A stretch of 64,000 bases of DNA from Nitratiruptor sp. YY09-18 (GCF_016593235.1 NZ_AP023065.1:1240001-1304000), one strand, 5' to 3'; counted from the first letter of the stretch, positions 26,868 through 38,799 are shown. Numbers and translations: made by a program. The notes: a model not told the origin generated them from the sequence alone.

Positions 26868-29800
26868 TTATACATTAAAATATTTTGCCTCCGGGTGATG
26901 CACTACAATTGCACAAGTAGACTGCTCAGGATGGATCTGATATGTCTCACTCAATTCAATGCCAAACTCTTCTGGTTTTAAGAGATTGAAGATATGGCGG
27001 TTAAGCTCAAGATCGGGACAAGCCGGATAGCCAGGAGAGTATCTGGCTCCTTGATAACCTACCATTTTTACATCACGCAAATCCGGTTTTTCATTGCGTA
27101 AAATCCCAAGCTCTATGCGTATCTGCTTATGAGCAATCTCAGCCAATGCCTCGGCAAGCTCGACACTGAGACCATGTACCAAATGATACTCATGATACTT
27201 CCCAGCTTTAAAAAGCTCCCCTTCATACTCGCTAAACTTGCTTCCAGCACTCACACAAGTAAATGCACTCACATCCATTCGGTCACTATGAAAATAGTCT
27301 GCGATGCATCTATGAGGCGGTTTAGACTGCCTTGGAAAGGTGAAAATCTCTATCGCATCTCCGATGATATTTTCTATCGGTTCACGATTGGCATCCTCAT
27401 CTCTTTGCCAACCAAACTCCTCTCCAAATACATAGAGCTCATTATCCACAGCTCTTGCAGGCCAATATCCATAGAGAATGGTAGGCTCAAATATATCTTT
27501 TAGTTCACTTCTTAGTCTATTGAATGCTGGAATCACCTTTTCATCCAGCTGCTTTTGATACTCCTCTTTGCTCAGACCTTTTGATTTATAGCCCCAACGC
27601 TGTTTAAAAAGAAGCCTTTTGTTGATCCACTCATAGGCGATATCGGGGTCAATCTCAAGTATCTTTCTACCCCAAAATGGTGGGATAGGTACAGGGGCTG
27701 GTTTTGGCAAAATGATATTTGCCGGATCGATCTTTATCTCTTCTTTTGGTTTAACCTCAACAATCTCCTCTTCATCCTTGTCACTCCCAAGCTTTGTATC
27801 AAAGTTTCCCTCTTCGATTCTACTCATCGCCACTATTCCATCAAAAGCATCACGGCAATAAAAGATAGGTCCATCATAGGCCGGACGACAAAACTCATCC
27901 ACAAACTTCTTTGTCAGCGCAGCCCCGCCTAAAAGCACAGGCGTATCAATTCCTTTTTGCTTCATCTCTTTGAGATTTTCCAACATCACTTGAGTAGATT
28001 TAACCAATAACCCACTCATACCAATTGCTTGGGCATTATGCTCTTTATAGGCTTTGATAAACTCTTCAAGTTCTACTTTAATACCAAGATTGACAACTTT
28101 AAAGCCGTTGTTGGTGAGCAAAATATCTACAAGGTTTTTGCCAACATCATGCACATCACCCTTCACTGTTCCCAAAATAAGAGTGGTTTGCAATTGTTTC
28201 TCTTTTTTTGGCAAAAACTGATTAAGATAATCTACTGCTGCTTTCATCACCTCTGCACTTTGCAGCACAAAAGGTAGCTGCATCTGCCCGCTGCCAAAAA
28301 GATCTCCTACCTCTTTCATAGCTCCGATCAAAATTTCATTGATAATCTTTTCTGGATTAATGCGATCTTTGGCTTTTTCAAGCAGTGGCATCATCCGCTC
28401 TTTGTCCCCATCGATAAGAAGCTTGTGGATTTGCTCTTGGAGTGGGAGTTTGCTCAGTTCATCATCACTTGCAGCCTCTTTTTTTTCTGCTTTGCTGAAG
28501 TGCTCAATGAAAGCAAAGAGTGGATCGCCATTTTCGCGCCTGTTAAAGAGCAGATCCTCACAAACTTTGCGATCCTCTTCGCTGATTTTGTGGTAAGGGA
28601 TGAGATTTTTGACATTGACGATCGCCATAGTAAGACCGGCTTCGACACAATGATGCAAAAAGACACTGTTGAGGTACTCCCTTGCATGTTTCTCAAGACC
28701 AAAGCTGATATTGGATACTCCTAAAACGGCTCCAACTTCTGGATGACGTTTTCTAAGCTCCCTGATCGCTTCAATAGTTTCAATAGCTGCTGTTTGATAC
28801 TCCTCATCCCCACTTCCAACGGTAAAGGTTAAAAGATCAAAAACAAGATCACCAGGATTGAGGCCATGGAGATTTACGGCCCTTTCATACATACGCTCAG
28901 CAACTGCTAACTTTTTCTCTTTTGTCTTTGCCATTCCCTCTTCATCGATTGCCAACAGTACCAATGCCGCACCATAGCGCTTTGCCAATGAACAGATTTT
29001 GTCAAACTTCTCTATCCCATCTTCAAGGTTGGCTGAGTTGATAATCGGACGTCCGCCAATGTGCTTGAGAGCTGTCTCAATAGCTGGAACTTGCGTGGAG
29101 TCCGGCATGAGAGGAATCGGGATCTTTTCATTGTAGAGTTTGATGACTTCTTTCATATCTTTTGTCTCATCGCGCCCTGCAAACCCGACACTTACATCAA
29201 TACCATGGGCTCCACTGCGCACTTGTTGCTGCGCAACACTGAGTGTCCCTTCATAATCGCTTTTTAAAAGAAGCTCTCTAAAAGCTTTACTTCCTGTCGC
29301 GTTGCTTCGCTCACCCATCAAAAAGGGAGGAGGATTTTGATGAAGGGTCCTTGATTCAAAGAGGCTTGCAATGCTTCTAGGCTGTTTTCCTTTTGGAGGG
29401 AGGGGCTTTTTGCCTTCAACTGCATCAACTAAAGCCTTGATATGTTGCGGTGTAGTTCCACAGCATCCGCCAAGCAGCGCCACACCATCAATGGAAGTAA
29501 ATTTTGCTTCAAGCTCTGTAAACTCTTTTGGGCCCATAGGATAGTAGGTATAACCGCCTCTGTTTTGTGGTAGCCCAGCATTGGCATGGATACTGATAGG
29601 TCTATCCCACACTTCGCTCAGCACCCTTACATGTTTTTCCACCATATCTGGACCGGTTCCGCAATTAAATCCAAGTGAAATTATGTCAAACGGCTCTAAA
29701 ATAGTAGCAATCGTTGCCGCATCAGTTCCAATAAGCATCGTACCATTTTGCTCAATGGTAACACTTACCATCACTGGAATCTCAGGGGCTGTATCTTGAC

Positions 29801-30314
29801 AAGCATGGATTGCCGCTTTGATCTGCAAAGGATCTTGACAGGTCTCAAGCAAGAAAAGATCTGCACCACCATCTTTAGCTCCCCGTGCAGCTTCACAGTA
29901 TCCTGCATACATTGCATCATAATCGATATGCCCAAGACTTGGCAGTTTTGTTCCTGGACCCAAAGAGCAAGCAGTAAAACGAGGTTTCTCAGAAGTACTA
30001 TATTTTTGGCAAATCTCTTTGACCAGCTCACACCCTCTTTTTGTCAAATCATACGCTTCACTAGCCAAATCATACTCTTCCAAAACCCAGGGCATTGAGC
30101 CAAATGTATTTGTTTTAATGATGTCGGCACCAACTTTGGCATAGGCTTCATGAATAGATTTTATAATCTCAGGAGCAGTTCTATTTAAAAGCTCATTACA
30201 CCCCTCTTTGCCTTCCCAAGCTTTTGGTGGTATCTCTTTTGCTTTTGCTTGAAGCTGGGTACCCATCGCGCCATCAATGACTAAAATCCGCTTTTTTAGC
30301 AGCTCTTTAATCAA
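26868..30314 (-). CDS. metH: cobalamin-dependent methionine synthase
   Basis: A 1148-residue modular MetH that transfers the methyl group of methyltetrahydrofolate to homocysteine. The order is a homocysteine domain (ILVIDGAMGTQLQ; zinc site VALLGGCCGTT), pterin domain (MGERSNATGSKAFRE), cap, B12 domain with base-off motif DVHDVGKNL and GMSGLLVKS, and a SAM-dependent reactivation domain with RYSPGYPACPD near the end. The length is near normal (E. coli 1227). The upstream gap is only 57 bases to a divergent gene, so no cobalamin riboswitch fits. The nearby cobO and receptor would supply its cofactor. Confidence 0.97.
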   Translation of the reverse strand: MIKELLKKRILVIDGAMGTQLQAKAKEIPPKAWEGKEGCNELLNRTAPEIIKSIHEAYAKVGADIIKTNTFGSMPWVLEEYDLASEAYDLTKRGCELVKEICQKYSTSEKPRFTACSLGPGTKLPSLGHIDYDAMYAGYCEAARGAKDGGADLFLLETCQDPLQIKAAIHACQDTAPEIPVMVSVTIEQNGTMLIGTDAATIATILEPFDIISLGFNCGTGPDMVEKHVRVLSEVWDRPISIHANAGLPQNRGGYTYYPMGPKEFTELEAKFTSIDGVALLGGCCGTTPQHIKALVDAVEGKKPLPPKGKQPRSIASLFESRTLHQNPPPFLMGERSNATGSKAFRELLLKSDYEGTLSVAQQQVRSGAHGIDVSVGFAGRDETKDMKEVIKLYNEKIPIPLMPDSTQVPAIETALKHIGGRPIINSANLEDGIEKFDKICSLAKRYGAALVLLAIDEEGMAKTKEKKLAVAERMYERAVNLHGLNPGDLVFDLLTFTVGSGDEEYQTAAIETIEAIRELRKRHPEVGAVLGVSNISFGLEKHAREYLNSVFLHHCVEAGLTMAIVNVKNLIPYHKISEEDRKVCEDLLFNRRENGDPLFAFIEHFSKAEKKEAASDDELSKLPLQEQIHKLLIDGDKERMMPLLEKAKDRINPEKIINEILIGAMKEVGDLFGSGQMQLPFVLQSAEVMKAAVDYLNQFLPKKEKQLQTTLILGTVKGDVHDVGKNLVDILLTNNGFKVVNLGIKVELEEFIKAYKEHNAQAIGMSGLLVKSTQVMLENLKEMKQKGIDTPVLLGGAALTKKFVDEFCRPAYDGPIFYCRDAFDGIVAMSRIEEGNFDTKLGSDKDEEEIVEVKPKEEIKIDPANIILPKPAPVPIPPFWGRKILEIDPDIAYEWINKRLLFKQRWGYKSKGLSKEEYQKQLDEKVIPAFNRLRSELKDIFEPTILYGYWPARAVDNELYVFGEEFGWQRDEDANREPIENIIGDAIEIFTFPRQSKPPHRCIADYFHSDRMDVSAFTCVSAGSKFSEYEGELFKAGKYHEYHLVHGLSVELAEALAEIAHKQIRIELGILRNEKPDLRDVKMVGYQGARYSPGYPACPDLELNRHIFNLLKPEEFGIELSETYQIHPEQSTCAIVVHHPEAKYFNV

Positions 30315-30371
30315 TCTGCACCTCTTTAAATTTTTTTGCCATTATACTATTATATTTAAAAGGAGTTTACA

Positions 30372-30827
30372 ATGTTTATCAACCGCTTTCCAAAAATGGC
30401 AGCACTGCAAAAGTTTCGCGCAATTGCTCTAGGATTTGATGAAGAGATAGCCGAAGCAATTGGCATCGCAGAAGCTACAAAATATGCAATATTTAAAAAC
30501 CTCTCTTACAAAAGGCGCAAGGAAAAAGAGCAAGAATTTGTCACTAAAAAGCTTAAAATCACACCAGAAAATCTCGATGAAGAGACATTTGCCATCTTTA
30601 AACTTCAAGCGCTCAATGGACTGCCTTTCGTCGGAGAAAAGACATATACTCGTGAAGATTACAAGAGAGCAGTCTTTATGAAATTTGGCAAGGAGACAGG
30701 CAAAAAAATTGAAGAGTGGGCTAAAAATATAATAGATTCATGTGATAAAGCGCTCTTAGAAAATGAGCAAAAGTTTTTCAACGAGTGTTGGAAACCACAT
30801 CGGGATGAGAATCCTTTGGCTATCTAA
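30372..30827 (+). CDS. hypothetical protein
   Basis: A 151-residue basic, helical soluble protein, preceded by AAGGAG 9 bases upstream. It contains a helix-turn-like EEIAEAIGIAEATKYAIFKNL, a charged KRRKEKEQEF segment and KITPENLDEETFAIFKLQALNGLPFVGEKTY. It has a single Cys near the end and no signal peptide. It is divergent from metH and overlaps the end of the tsaC-like gene by 8 bases. I do not recognise the family; the first helices could be DNA-binding but this is speculative. Confidence 0.65.
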   Translation: MFINRFPKMAALQKFRAIALGFDEEIAEAIGIAEATKYAIFKNLSYKRRKEKEQEFVTKKLKITPENLDEETFAIFKLQALNGLPFVGEKTYTREDYKRAVFMKFGKETGKKIEEWAKNIIDSCDKALLENEQKFFNECWKPHRDENPLAI

Positions 30828-31260
30828 TCTTTTGCATTCTTTTTTTGCCAAGTTTATAAAGTCTTGAGGGTGTGCTCTCATAAAGTCCTCTCCAATCCTC
30901 TACAACAATATCAGCCTGCTTCATTGCCCACTCTCTCTCAAATCTCTTACCACTCGCATTAGCACTTGTAGAGTAGCACCAGCCAAACTTTCTTAAAAAC
31001 TTGTAATGCTCTCCCCAGTTTATAACACGCAAAGCTTTGCCATTTGGATAGATAAATGTAGTTTTTTTTGCTCGCCTCACGAGGTTTTTGTGCTTTTTGG
31101 GAACTCTTACAAACTTTTGTAAATTTTTCAATGAAGATACTGCTATAAGAAATGGTTTCGAAGGAGGACGTTTTTTAATTCGTGCTAGTTTTTCACTATC
31201 TTGGCTCAAAAAACCAACAGTGGTGTCGGTTTGAGCAAGATAGACTTTTTTTGGATCCAT
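30820..31260 (-). CDS. short TsaC/YrdC-family protein (threonylcarbamoyl-AMP synthase type)
   Basis: A 146-residue member of the Sua5/YciO/YrdC family, whose enzymes make threonylcarbamoyl-AMP for the t6A37 tRNA modification. VYLAQTDTTVGFLSQD is the entry motif, RIKKRPPSKPFLIAVSS the substrate loop (KxR..xKP pattern), and STSANASGKRFE the S-x-N motif. It is shorter than E. coli TsaC (190), as often seen in Campylobacterota. It begins directly after carB (1-base overlap). Confidence 0.85.
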   Translation of the reverse strand: MDPKKVYLAQTDTTVGFLSQDSEKLARIKKRPPSKPFLIAVSSLKNLQKFVRVPKKHKNLVRRAKKTTFIYPNGKALRVINWGEHYKFLRKFGWCYSTSANASGKRFEREWAMKQADIVVEDWRGLYESTPSRLYKLGKKRMQKIR

Positions 31261-34200
31261 TATTCACTGAGGTAGTCTTGCAGTGCTTTTGGCGTAAGTT
31301 CTTTAGCTCTGAGACTCCTAATCGCTTCAGCTGCTACTTTTGCTGCTGAAATAGTTGTAAAGTATGGTATCTGATGGCGCAATACCTGCTCGCGTATCTT
31401 TCTTGCATCACTTTTACTTGCTTTATTATCACTTGTATTGATTGCCATTGCAATCTCGCCATTTTTAATCATATCCTCAATATTTGGACGCCCTTCACTA
31501 ATTTTTAGTACCAATGTACTCTCAATTCCAGCATCCTCTAAAATTTTATGCGTTCCTCGCGTAGCAACAATCTCAAATCCTAAATCTCTATAGAGTTTGG
31601 CAATCTCTGGAGCGTAGGGCTTATCATAGTCAGTGAGTGATAAAAAGAGCTTTCCAGCAGTTGCCAGGCGGTTACCTGCTGCAAACTGCGCTTTTGCAAA
31701 GCTCTCTCCAAAACCTTCACTAATTCCCATCACTTCTCCCGTACTCTTCATCTCAGGCCCTAGCAGGAGATCTGCCCCTGGAAGTTTATTGAATGGAAAT
31801 ACCGCCTCTTTAACAGCGATATGGTTTTTGAGTTTTGGCTTGAGAATTTCAGTACTAAAATCTACAACACCATACTCATCATAAAATTGTAAAGCCTCTA
31901 CGAGATCGCCTTTAATCATCACACGCGTTGCCACTTTTGCCATTGGTACACCTGTAGCTTTGCTCACAAATGGCACAGTGCGTGAAGCTCGTGGATTTAC
32001 TTCAATCAAATAGACCTCATCTTTATAGATTGCATACTGAATATTGAGTAGTCCCTTTACACCAAGTCCTAAAGCAATCTTTTTTGTTTGCTCTTCAACT
32101 TCTTGTAAAATCTTCTCATCAATCGTCACAGTTGGCAAAGAGCAGGCACTATCGCCAGAGTGGATCCCAGCCTCTTCAATATGCTGCATAATTCCGCCAA
32201 TATAGACACGTTTTCCATCACTTATAGCATCTACATCCAGCTCTATTGCGTGATCGAGAAACTTATCTATTAAAACAGGAGATTCATGACTGACACTCAC
32301 CGCCTCATCCATATACTCTTTGAGCTCATTTTCATTATAGACAATACGCATCGCCCGCCCACCAAGCACGTAGCTTGGCCGCACTAATACAGGATAGCCA
32401 ATCTCTTCAGCAATTTTCAAAGCATCTTCTTTTGTAAAAGCTGTTCCGTTTGGAGGCTGTTTGAGGCCATTTTTGGCTATAAATTCACTAAATTTCTCCC
32501 TATCTTCAGCTAGATCTATCACTTTTGCACTCGTTCCTACAATTTTAGCACCAATTGCAGTAAGAGGCTTAGCAAGTTTAAGTGGAGTCTGCCCCCCAAA
32601 ATGCACTATCACACCAGTTGGATTCTCTTCTTTGATGACACTGCGCACATGCTCAAAATCGATAGGCTCAAAATAGAGAATATCACTTGTATCATAATCA
32701 GTAGAGACTGTTTCAGGGTTACAGTTATACATAATTGATTTTATACCCATATCTTTGAGGGCAAAGGCAGCATGCACACAGCAGTAATCAAACTCAATTC
32801 CCTGTCCTATGCGGTTTGGACCACCCCCAATGATGAGTACTTTCTCTTCATTTGACTCTTTTTGTACTTTTGGAAGCTTCGTAATATTTGTTGAGCTATA
32901 AAGATAAGGAGTAAGAGCTGGAAACTCTGCTGCACAGGTATCTACTTCATTGTACTCAAGCTCAATTCCCAAAGCGGTGCGCGCACTAAAGACATCGTTT
33001 TCAGTAAGCTCTGTGTGCTCTTTTTCATTGATAAGCTTTGCAATCATCTTATCACTAAAGCCATATGTCTTGGCTCTTCGCAAAAGCTCTTCATTTTGTA
33101 AGATATCAAGATCTATTTTTGCTTCAAACTGCACTATCTCTTCTATCTGATACAAAAACCAAGGATCGATTTGCGAGAGCTCATAAATCTCTTCTACGCT
33201 AAGACCTTCACGAAAACCTTGTGCAATATAGAGGAGGCGCTTCTCATTTGGACGACGAATCTCGTGCTTAATTGTCTCAATATCAGCTTCAATTTTTTCA
33301 AATCCAACTAATCCAGTCTCTAGTGAGCAAAGCCCCTTTTGGACTGACTCTTTAAAGGTGCGTCCTATCGCCATTACTTCGCCAACACTTTTCATAGATG
33401 TTGTGAGCGTAGAGTCAGCTTGCGGAAACTTTTCAAAAGTAAAGCGAGGAATTTTTGTGACAATATAGTCAATTGTTGGCTCAAAACTTGCAGCAGTCCC
33501 TGTAATATCATTTTCAATCTCATCAAGCGTATAGCCCACAGCTAGCAGTGTTGCGACTTTAGCTATCGGATAGCCTGTTGCTTTACTCGCAAGGGCACTA
33601 GAACGGCTCACTCTTGGATTCATCTCAATAACAATCATGCGCCCCGTTTTAGGATTCACAGCAAACTGCACATTACTTCCACCAGTATCTACACCAATTT
33701 CACGCAAAATTGCAAAAGAGGCATCACGCATGCGCTGATACTCTTTGTCTGTGAGGGTGAGGGCTGGAGCTACAGTGATAGAGTCTCCTGTATGTACTCC
33801 CATAGGATCGAGGTTTTCGATGGAGCAGACAATAATACAGTTATCTTCTCTGTCCCTTATTACCTCCATCTCATACTCTTTCCATCCAAGGAGCGACTCT
33901 TCAATGAGAATCTCACTGATTGGACTTGCTTCAAGTCCCTTTGCTGCAAGAGTTTTAAATTCATCTATATTATATGCAACACCACTTCCGCCACCAGCTA
34001 GTGTATAAGAAGCGCGAATTATAAGAGGAAAACCTATTTCACGGGCAGCTTCCATTGCCTCTTCGAGGCTATAAGCATAGCGGCTTTTTGGCAAATCCAT
34101 GCCAAGTTTGAGCATAGCCTCTTTAAAAGCCTGCCTATCTTCGCCCTTTTTAATAGCTTCTGGATTTGCTCCAAGGAATTTGATACCTTCAAGCATCCCT

Positions 34201-34514
34201 TTTTCATACATACTCATTGCTACATTTAAAGCGGTCTGTCCACCCATGGTAGGCAAAATAGCATCAACTTTTTCTTTTTGAATAATTTTATAAATGATAT
34301 CTTCTGTAATTGGCTCAATATAGGTACGATCTGCAAAACCTGGATCAGTCATAATAGTTGCGGGATTGGAATTTACAAGAACTACACGATAACCCAAAGA
34401 TTTGAGAGTCTTTACTGCTTGAGTTCCAGAATAGTCAAATTCACATGCTTGGCCGATGACGATGGGACCCGAGCCTATGAGGAGAATCGTGTGGATATCA
34501 TCTCTTTTTGGCAT
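31260..34514 (-). CDS. carB: carbamoyl-phosphate synthase large subunit
   Basis: A 1084-residue CarB that makes carbamoyl phosphate for arginine and pyrimidines. I choose the ATG at 34514 ([17 protein letters not shown]), preceded by AAGGG; the longer frame to 34577 adds 21 residues that overlap mreC and do not match the family. Two homologous ATP-grasp halves are visible: the first with [21 protein letters not shown], the second with [20 protein letters not shown]. Paired blocks [12 protein letters not shown] and [12 protein letters not shown] mark the two active sites. The C-terminal allosteric domain ([17 protein letters not shown]) is present. Confidence 0.97.
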   Translation of the reverse strand: MPKRDDIHTILLIGSGPIVIGQACEFDYSGTQAVKTLKSLGYRVVLVNSNPATIMTDPGFADRTYIEPITEDIIYKIIQKEKVDAILPTMGGQTALNVAMSMYEKGMLEGIKFLGANPEAIKKGEDRQAFKEAMLKLGMDLPKSRYAYSLEEAMEAAREIGFPLIIRASYTLAGGGSGVAYNIDEFKTLAAKGLEASPISEILIEESLLGWKEYEMEVIRDREDNCIIVCSIENLDPMGVHTGDSITVAPALTLTDKEYQRMRDASFAILREIGVDTGGSNVQFAVNPKTGRMIVIEMNPRVSRSSALASKATGYPIAKVATLLAVGYTLDEIENDITGTAASFEPTIDYIVTKIPRFTFEKFPQADSTLTTSMKSVGEVMAIGRTFKESVQKGLCSLETGLVGFEKIEADIETIKHEIRRPNEKRLLYIAQGFREGLSVEEIYELSQIDPWFLYQIEEIVQFEAKIDLDILQNEELLRRAKTYGFSDKMIAKLINEKEHTELTENDVFSARTALGIELEYNEVDTCAAEFPALTPYLYSSTNITKLPKVQKESNEEKVLIIGGGPNRIGQGIEFDYCCVHAAFALKDMGIKSIMYNCNPETVSTDYDTSDILYFEPIDFEHVRSVIKEENPTGVIVHFGGQTPLKLAKPLTAIGAKIVGTSAKVIDLAEDREKFSEFIAKNGLKQPPNGTAFTKEDALKIAEEIGYPVLVRPSYVLGGRAMRIVYNENELKEYMDEAVSVSHESPVLIDKFLDHAIELDVDAISDGKRVYIGGIMQHIEEAGIHSGDSACSLPTVTIDEKILQEVEEQTKKIALGLGVKGLLNIQYAIYKDEVYLIEVNPRASRTVPFVSKATGVPMAKVATRVMIKGDLVEALQFYDEYGVVDFSTEILKPKLKNHIAVKEAVFPFNKLPGADLLLGPEMKSTGEVMGISEGFGESFAKAQFAAGNRLATAGKLFLSLTDYDKPYAPEIAKLYRDLGFEIVATRGTHKILEDAGIESTLVLKISEGRPNIEDMIKNGEIAMAINTSDNKASKSDARKIREQVLRHQIPYFTTISAAKVAAEAIRSLRAKELTPKALQDYLSE

Positions 34515-34558
34515 TATTACCCTTGTGATTTTAGTTTTTGATTTTACCCTAAAGTTCT

Positions 34559-35311
34559 TTATAACTTCATTAGCCAAAAAAATCTGGGATAGGAGAGATC
34601 TGCATATGTACGCACACGAGCTACCTTATAGCTTCCCTCCTGCCACACTTTTATGACTTCACCAACACCTACACCGTAGATAAAAATACCATCAAGGCCA
34701 CTTGTAATAACCTTGTCACCCACTTTTACTGTGGCATAATTTGGAATATATTTGACATTGATAAACCTATTATCACCACTTCCTACCGCTATCCCACTCA
34801 CACTATTTGCTACCAATACTCCATAGCTACACTTCTTATTGCCGTTAAGAAGTGCTAACGCTTTGCTGTCTTTGCGCAGAGCCACACCTGCAACATTTTC
34901 CCCTTTGAGTAGACCATAGACTTTATTTTTATCTAGATCTGCCTCCAGCCAAAGTGAAGTAAAATCACCAAAACTTACATATGAAAGAGCCTTGGTATAC
35001 AATAAATGGACACTGTTTGCAGCAAAAGTAATATTGCAGTCTCTTTGAAAATTTTGTAAAGTGCTCAAAAGATTTTTATAAGCTATTTTATATTGAAGAA
35101 GCTGACGGTTTTGTTGGATGAGAGTCTCGATTTTTTCTATTTGTTTGAAGTGGTTATTGATCTTTTGCAAGAGGGAATATTCAAGATCAAGATAAATACT
35201 TTTTAGTGTATTTGTAAAATTTAATACATAGCCCCTCACTGCCTCATTACCCTTGTATAGACCTACAAGGGCAAGAGTAATGAGGAGAATAAAAATGAGT
35301 CTCTTATTCAT
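34559..35311 (-). CDS. mreC: rod shape-determining protein MreC
   Basis: A 250-residue MreC with one N-terminal membrane helix ([15 protein letters not shown]), a coiled coil (about 40-85), then the periplasmic beta domain: [24 protein letters not shown] and [25 protein letters not shown]. It organises the elongation machinery with MreB, RodA and PBP2. It overlaps mreB by 8 bases, the usual gene order. Confidence 0.95.
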   Translation of the reverse strand: MNKRLIFILLITLALVGLYKGNEAVRGYVLNFTNTLKSIYLDLEYSLLQKINNHFKQIEKIETLIQQNRQLLQYKIAYKNLLSTLQNFQRDCNITFAANSVHLLYTKALSYVSFGDFTSLWLEADLDKNKVYGLLKGENVAGVALRKDSKALALLNGNKKCSYGVLVANSVSGIAVGSGDNRFINVKYIPNYATVKVGDKVITSGLDGIFIYGVGVGEVIKVWQEGSYKVARVRTYADLSYPRFFWLMKL

Positions 35312-36338
35312 CAGCCAATTGTTGCAAAATCTCTATCTCTTCTAAAACCTTTCCTGTCCCTGTGGCAACTGCAAGAAGGGGCTCTTCAGCTATAAAGACT
35401 GGAATTTTGACAGCTTCAGAGAGATAGCGATCAAGATTGCGTATCAAGGCACCACCACCAGTTAGGACAATACCATTTTCTATAATATCACCTGCAAGCT
35501 CTGGAGGAGTCTGTTCAAGCACATCTTTGAGAGCCTCTGCAATAGCTTTAATTGGCTCTTTCATCGCTTCATAGATATCTTCACTGGTTACTGTGATAGA
35601 ATTGAGCAGTCCACCGACCTGATCACGCCCAGTGATAGTCATTTTCAATGGTTCATCAAGAGGCATGGCTGTACCTACTTCAATTTTAACCTCTTCAGCT
35701 ACTCTATCACCAATTATTAAGTTATATTTTCGCTTGATATAATCGATAATAGATGCATCTATTTTGTCACCTGCTACGCGAATTGACTTGCTCACTACTA
35801 AGCCACCCAAAGATATTACACCAATCTCCGTGGTCCCACCGCCAATATCCACCACAAGACTTCCTTGCGGCTCTTTGACTGGAAGTCCAGCTCCTATTGC
35901 AGCAGCCATAGGCTCTTCAATTAGATATACTTCCCTCGCCCCAGCACTCAGGGCCGACTCTTTGACAGCTTTTCTCTCAACTTGCGTCAAACCATAAGGC
36001 ACACAGATGATAATACGTGGGCGGATGAAGGCCTTACGCTTATGGGCTTTTTCAATAAAGTAGCGTATCATCTTCTCAGTCACATCAAAATCGGCAATAA
36101 CGCCATCTTTCATAGGGCGAATTGCTTTTATATCGCCAGGCGTTTTTCCTACCATCTCCTTGGCTTCACGTCCGACTGCTAAAATATTTTGACGTCCTAG
36201 CTTATCACGCTTGATTGCCACAACAGAGGGCTCATTGATTATAATACCTTCTCCCTTACTAAGAACTAAGGTGTTTGCAGTTCCCAGATCTATTCCCATA
36301 TCATTTGAAAAAAAACCTATAAGATTATCAAAAATCAT
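35304..36338 (-). CDS. mreB: rod shape-determining protein MreB
   Basis: A 344-residue bacterial actin that forms membrane filaments guiding cell-wall elongation. The nucleotide-binding blocks are DLGTANTLV (phosphate 1), VVDIGGGTTEIGVISLGG (phosphate 2) and NGIVLTGGGALIRNLD (adenosine). IIICVPYGLTQVERKAVKESA and YLIEEPMAAAIGAGLPV are typical. An N-terminal amphipathic segment (MIFDNLIGFF) is seen. It starts 9 bases after clpX. Confidence 0.97.
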   Translation of the reverse strand: MIFDNLIGFFSNDMGIDLGTANTLVLSKGEGIIINEPSVVAIKRDKLGRQNILAVGREAKEMVGKTPGDIKAIRPMKDGVIADFDVTEKMIRYFIEKAHKRKAFIRPRIIICVPYGLTQVERKAVKESALSAGAREVYLIEEPMAAAIGAGLPVKEPQGSLVVDIGGGTTEIGVISLGGLVVSKSIRVAGDKIDASIIDYIKRKYNLIIGDRVAEEVKIEVGTAMPLDEPLKMTITGRDQVGGLLNSITVTSEDIYEAMKEPIKAIAEALKDVLEQTPPELAGDIIENGIVLTGGGALIRNLDRYLSEAVKIPVFIAEEPLLAVATGTGKVLEEIEILQQLADE

Positions 36339-36347
36339 GCCCCATCC

Positions 36348-37583
36348 TTATGCACTTTTTTTCTCTTTTTTGACTAGAAGTGGCTCAGTTTTGTTCTCTA
36401 CTACATCTTTTGTTATAACTACTTCATAACCTTTATATTCTGGAAGATTGAACATTATATCTACCATAATCTCTTCCATTATACTGCGTAGACCCCTTGC
36501 ACCGGTTTTGCGTTTTATTGCTAGATCTGCGATAGCTTCAAGTGCCTCTTTTTCAAATGTAAGTTCCACTCCATCAAGGGCAAAAAGCTTCTTATACTGC
36601 TTCACAAGAGCATTTTTTGGTTCAGTCAAGATGCGCACCATATCATCACGCGAAAGTTCATTGAGAGTTGCAATCATATGGAGGCGCCCTATGAGCTCAG
36701 GTATAAGTCCATAATGCACAAGATCATCAGGCTCTACATAGTTGAGCAAATCACTCTCATCACGTTTAGAGCGTTTTTCTTGTCCAAATCCAAGCACATT
36801 GCCACCAAGACGACGTTTGATTATATCTGTGAGACCATCAAATGCTCCACCACAAATAAAGAGAATATTGGAAGTATCGATCTGAATGAACTCTTGATTT
36901 GGGTGCTTGCGCCCACCCTTGGCACTGATATTGACCACACTTCCCTCTATCAATTTCAACAGAGCTTGCTGCACACCCTCACCACTTACATCACGCGTAA
37001 TACTGCGATTTTCTCCGAGGCGCGCTATCTTGTCTATCTCATCGATAAAAACTATCCCTTTTTCTGCTTTTTTCACATCCTCACCGGCTGCATGGTAGAG
37101 TCTTGTAAGGATGTTTTCTACATCCTCACCTACATACCCAGCTTCTGTGAGACTCGTGGCATCTGCGATAGCTAACGGCACATCGAGTACTCTCGCCATT
37201 GTCTGTGCCATGAGAGTTTTACCGCTTCCTGTAGGACCAATAAAAAGAACATTTGATTTTGCAATCTCCGTATCATCCTCATCAAGCTCGTTTTGTTTAA
37301 AGATGCGTTTGTAATGGTTATAGACTGCAACGCTAAAGACTTTCTTAGCCTTCTCCTGTCCTATTACATACTCATCCAAGATCGCTTTGAGCTCTTTTGG
37401 AGTTGGAAGATAGTCGAGTTTGAGATCATCTGCACTTCCCTCTTCTTCTACATCACCAAACAAAATCTTATACGCTGATTCTATACAGTTTTTGCAGATA
37501 TAGACATCTGCATTTTCTGGACCTGCAATAAGTGGGTTTTCTCTACTTTCAAAACTTCCGCAAAAACTACATTTTCTAAGCAT
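36348..37583 (-). CDS. clpX: ATP-dependent Clp protease unfoldase ClpX
   Basis: A 411-residue AAA+ unfoldase that feeds substrates to ClpP. The N-terminal zinc domain has CSFCGS ... CKNC. Walker A is GPTGSGKT, Walker B is [10 protein letters not shown], and the pore loop is within [15 protein letters not shown] lies where the IGF loop that docks to ClpP should be; here the visible tripeptide is LGF. The sensor 2 [15 protein letters not shown] closes the module. It lies directly after lpxA, whose stop abuts its start. Confidence 0.97.
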   Translation of the reverse strand: MLRKCSFCGSFESRENPLIAGPENADVYICKNCIESAYKILFGDVEEEGSADDLKLDYLPTPKELKAILDEYVIGQEKAKKVFSVAVYNHYKRIFKQNELDEDDTEIAKSNVLFIGPTGSGKTLMAQTMARVLDVPLAIADATSLTEAGYVGEDVENILTRLYHAAGEDVKKAEKGIVFIDEIDKIARLGENRSITRDVSGEGVQQALLKLIEGSVVNISAKGGRKHPNQEFIQIDTSNILFICGGAFDGLTDIIKRRLGGNVLGFGQEKRSKRDESDLLNYVEPDDLVHYGLIPELIGRLHMIATLNELSRDDMVRILTEPKNALVKQYKKLFALDGVELTFEKEALEAIADLAIKRKTGARGLRSIMEEIMVDIMFNLPEYKGYEVVITKDVVENKTEPLLVKKEKKSA

Positions 37584-38353
37584 TATTCACCTCTAAATGG
37601 TATTCCTCTTTTAGTTTCTAGTACAAATTGTGCTAGTTTTCTTATGTGTTCATCTTCGCTTTTTGCTAGCTTTTGGGCAACCTCTTTGAGAGGCTTTCCA
37701 CTCATAAAGAGCTCTTTATAAGCACTCTTGAGCGTATCTATCGCCTCTCTTCCAAGACGCCTGCGAAGACCAGTGATATTGAGGCCTCGAAGCACTGCTC
37801 TATTACCCTCAGCCAAGCAGTATGGAGGGATATCCTGGCTTACTGCACTCGCTCCTGCTATCATAGCATAATCACCTATACGTACAAACTGATGTATTGG
37901 AGTCATTCCACCAATAACAACAAAGTCTCCAAGCTCTACATGTCCTGCTAAAGTTGCAGCATTTGCCAAGATACAATTATTGCCAATCTTGCAATCATGT
38001 GCTACATGCACATACCCCATCAATAAATTATTATCACCTATTACTGTCTTGCCCCCGCCACCTTCTGTACCAGGGTTGATGAGGGTAAATTCTCGAATGA
38101 GATTGTTCTGACCAATAATCAGCTCACTCTCTTCACCTTTGTATTTGAGGTCTTGTGGTATTGAGCCTATAACTGCATTATAAAAAATTTTTGTACCGCG
38201 ACCTATGAAGGTCTTGCCATCAATGATAGCTCCTTGCATGATGGTGCAATCATCCTCGATAACTGCATTTTTACTCACATATACATTAGCACCAATTGTG
38301 ACATTGTCACCAATCTTTGCACCCTCTTCGATTATAGCACTTGGATGTATCAT
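37583..38353 (-). CDS. lpxA: acyl-ACP--UDP-N-acetylglucosamine O-acyltransferase
   Basis: A 256-residue left-handed beta-helix enzyme, the first committed step of lipid A synthesis. Hexapeptide repeats run from [20 protein letters not shown] through about residue 180. The catalytic His is in [14 protein letters not shown] (compare E. coli His125 in AHDC). The C-terminal helices begin at [11 protein letters not shown]. The ATG at 38353 overlaps the fabZ stop (TGATG); a GTG one codon earlier is possible. Confidence 0.96.
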   Translation of the reverse strand: MIHPSAIIEEGAKIGDNVTIGANVYVSKNAVIEDDCTIMQGAIIDGKTFIGRGTKIFYNAVIGSIPQDLKYKGEESELIIGQNNLIREFTLINPGTEGGGGKTVIGDNNLLMGYVHVAHDCKIGNNCILANAATLAGHVELGDFVVIGGMTPIHQFVRIGDYAMIAGASAVSQDIPPYCLAEGNRAVLRGLNITGLRRRLGREAIDTLKSAYKELFMSGKPLKEVAQKLAKSEDEHIRKLAQFVLETKRGIPFRGE

Positions 38354-38799
38354 CACCTATCCACTATCATTGCTTTGAGTTCGGCTTCTGCTACAAGATT
38401 GTCATCTACATAAGCTTTACCATTAAGCACCCATATATTGCCGCGGTGTTTGATCACTTCCAGGTGGTATTCGAGCCTATCACCCGGACGTACGGGACTA
38501 CGGAATTTGCACTTATCAATACTCATAAAGTAAACCACTTTATTCTTAGCAGCCTCTTGCTCAGACTCACTTGCACTCTTAAATGCCAAAACTCCGCCAG
38601 CTTGCGCCATACCTTCAACTATCATTACACCAGGATATATTGGGTGTCCAGGAAAGTGCCCCTCAAATACGGGCTCAGAAATACTTACATTTTTATAGGC
38701 TTTTATACTTTTGCCCTCATCTATTTCTGTAACTCTATCTACAAGCAAAAAGGGATATCTGTGAGGTAAAATCTTCTGTATCGCAACCACATCAAGCAT
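38353..38799 (-). CDS. fabZ: 3-hydroxyacyl-ACP dehydratase FabZ
   Basis: A 148-residue hotdog-fold dehydratase of fatty-acid elongation. [13 protein letters not shown] is the entry motif; [25 protein letters not shown] holds the active-site His and Glu. It is coupled to lpxA and overlaps queH by 8 bases, the classic lipid A/fatty-acid gene pairing. Confidence 0.97.
   Translation of the reverse strand: MLDVVAIQKILPHRYPFLLVDRVTEIDEGKSIKAYKNVSISEPVFEGHFPGHPIYPGVMIVEGMAQAGGVLAFKSASESEQEAAKNKVVYFMSIDKCKFRSPVRPGDRLEYHLEVIKHRGNIWVLNGKAYVDDNLVAEAELKAMIVDR

Noticed and set aside
31633-34541. Multiple plus-strand ORFs antisense to carB
   Set aside because: Shadow frames opposite a full-length conserved gene, Ser/Phe-rich as expected for reverse-complement reading.
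34515-34577. 21-residue extension of CarB
   Set aside because: It overlaps mreC, does not match the family start MPKRxDI, and the internal ATG has a ribosome site.
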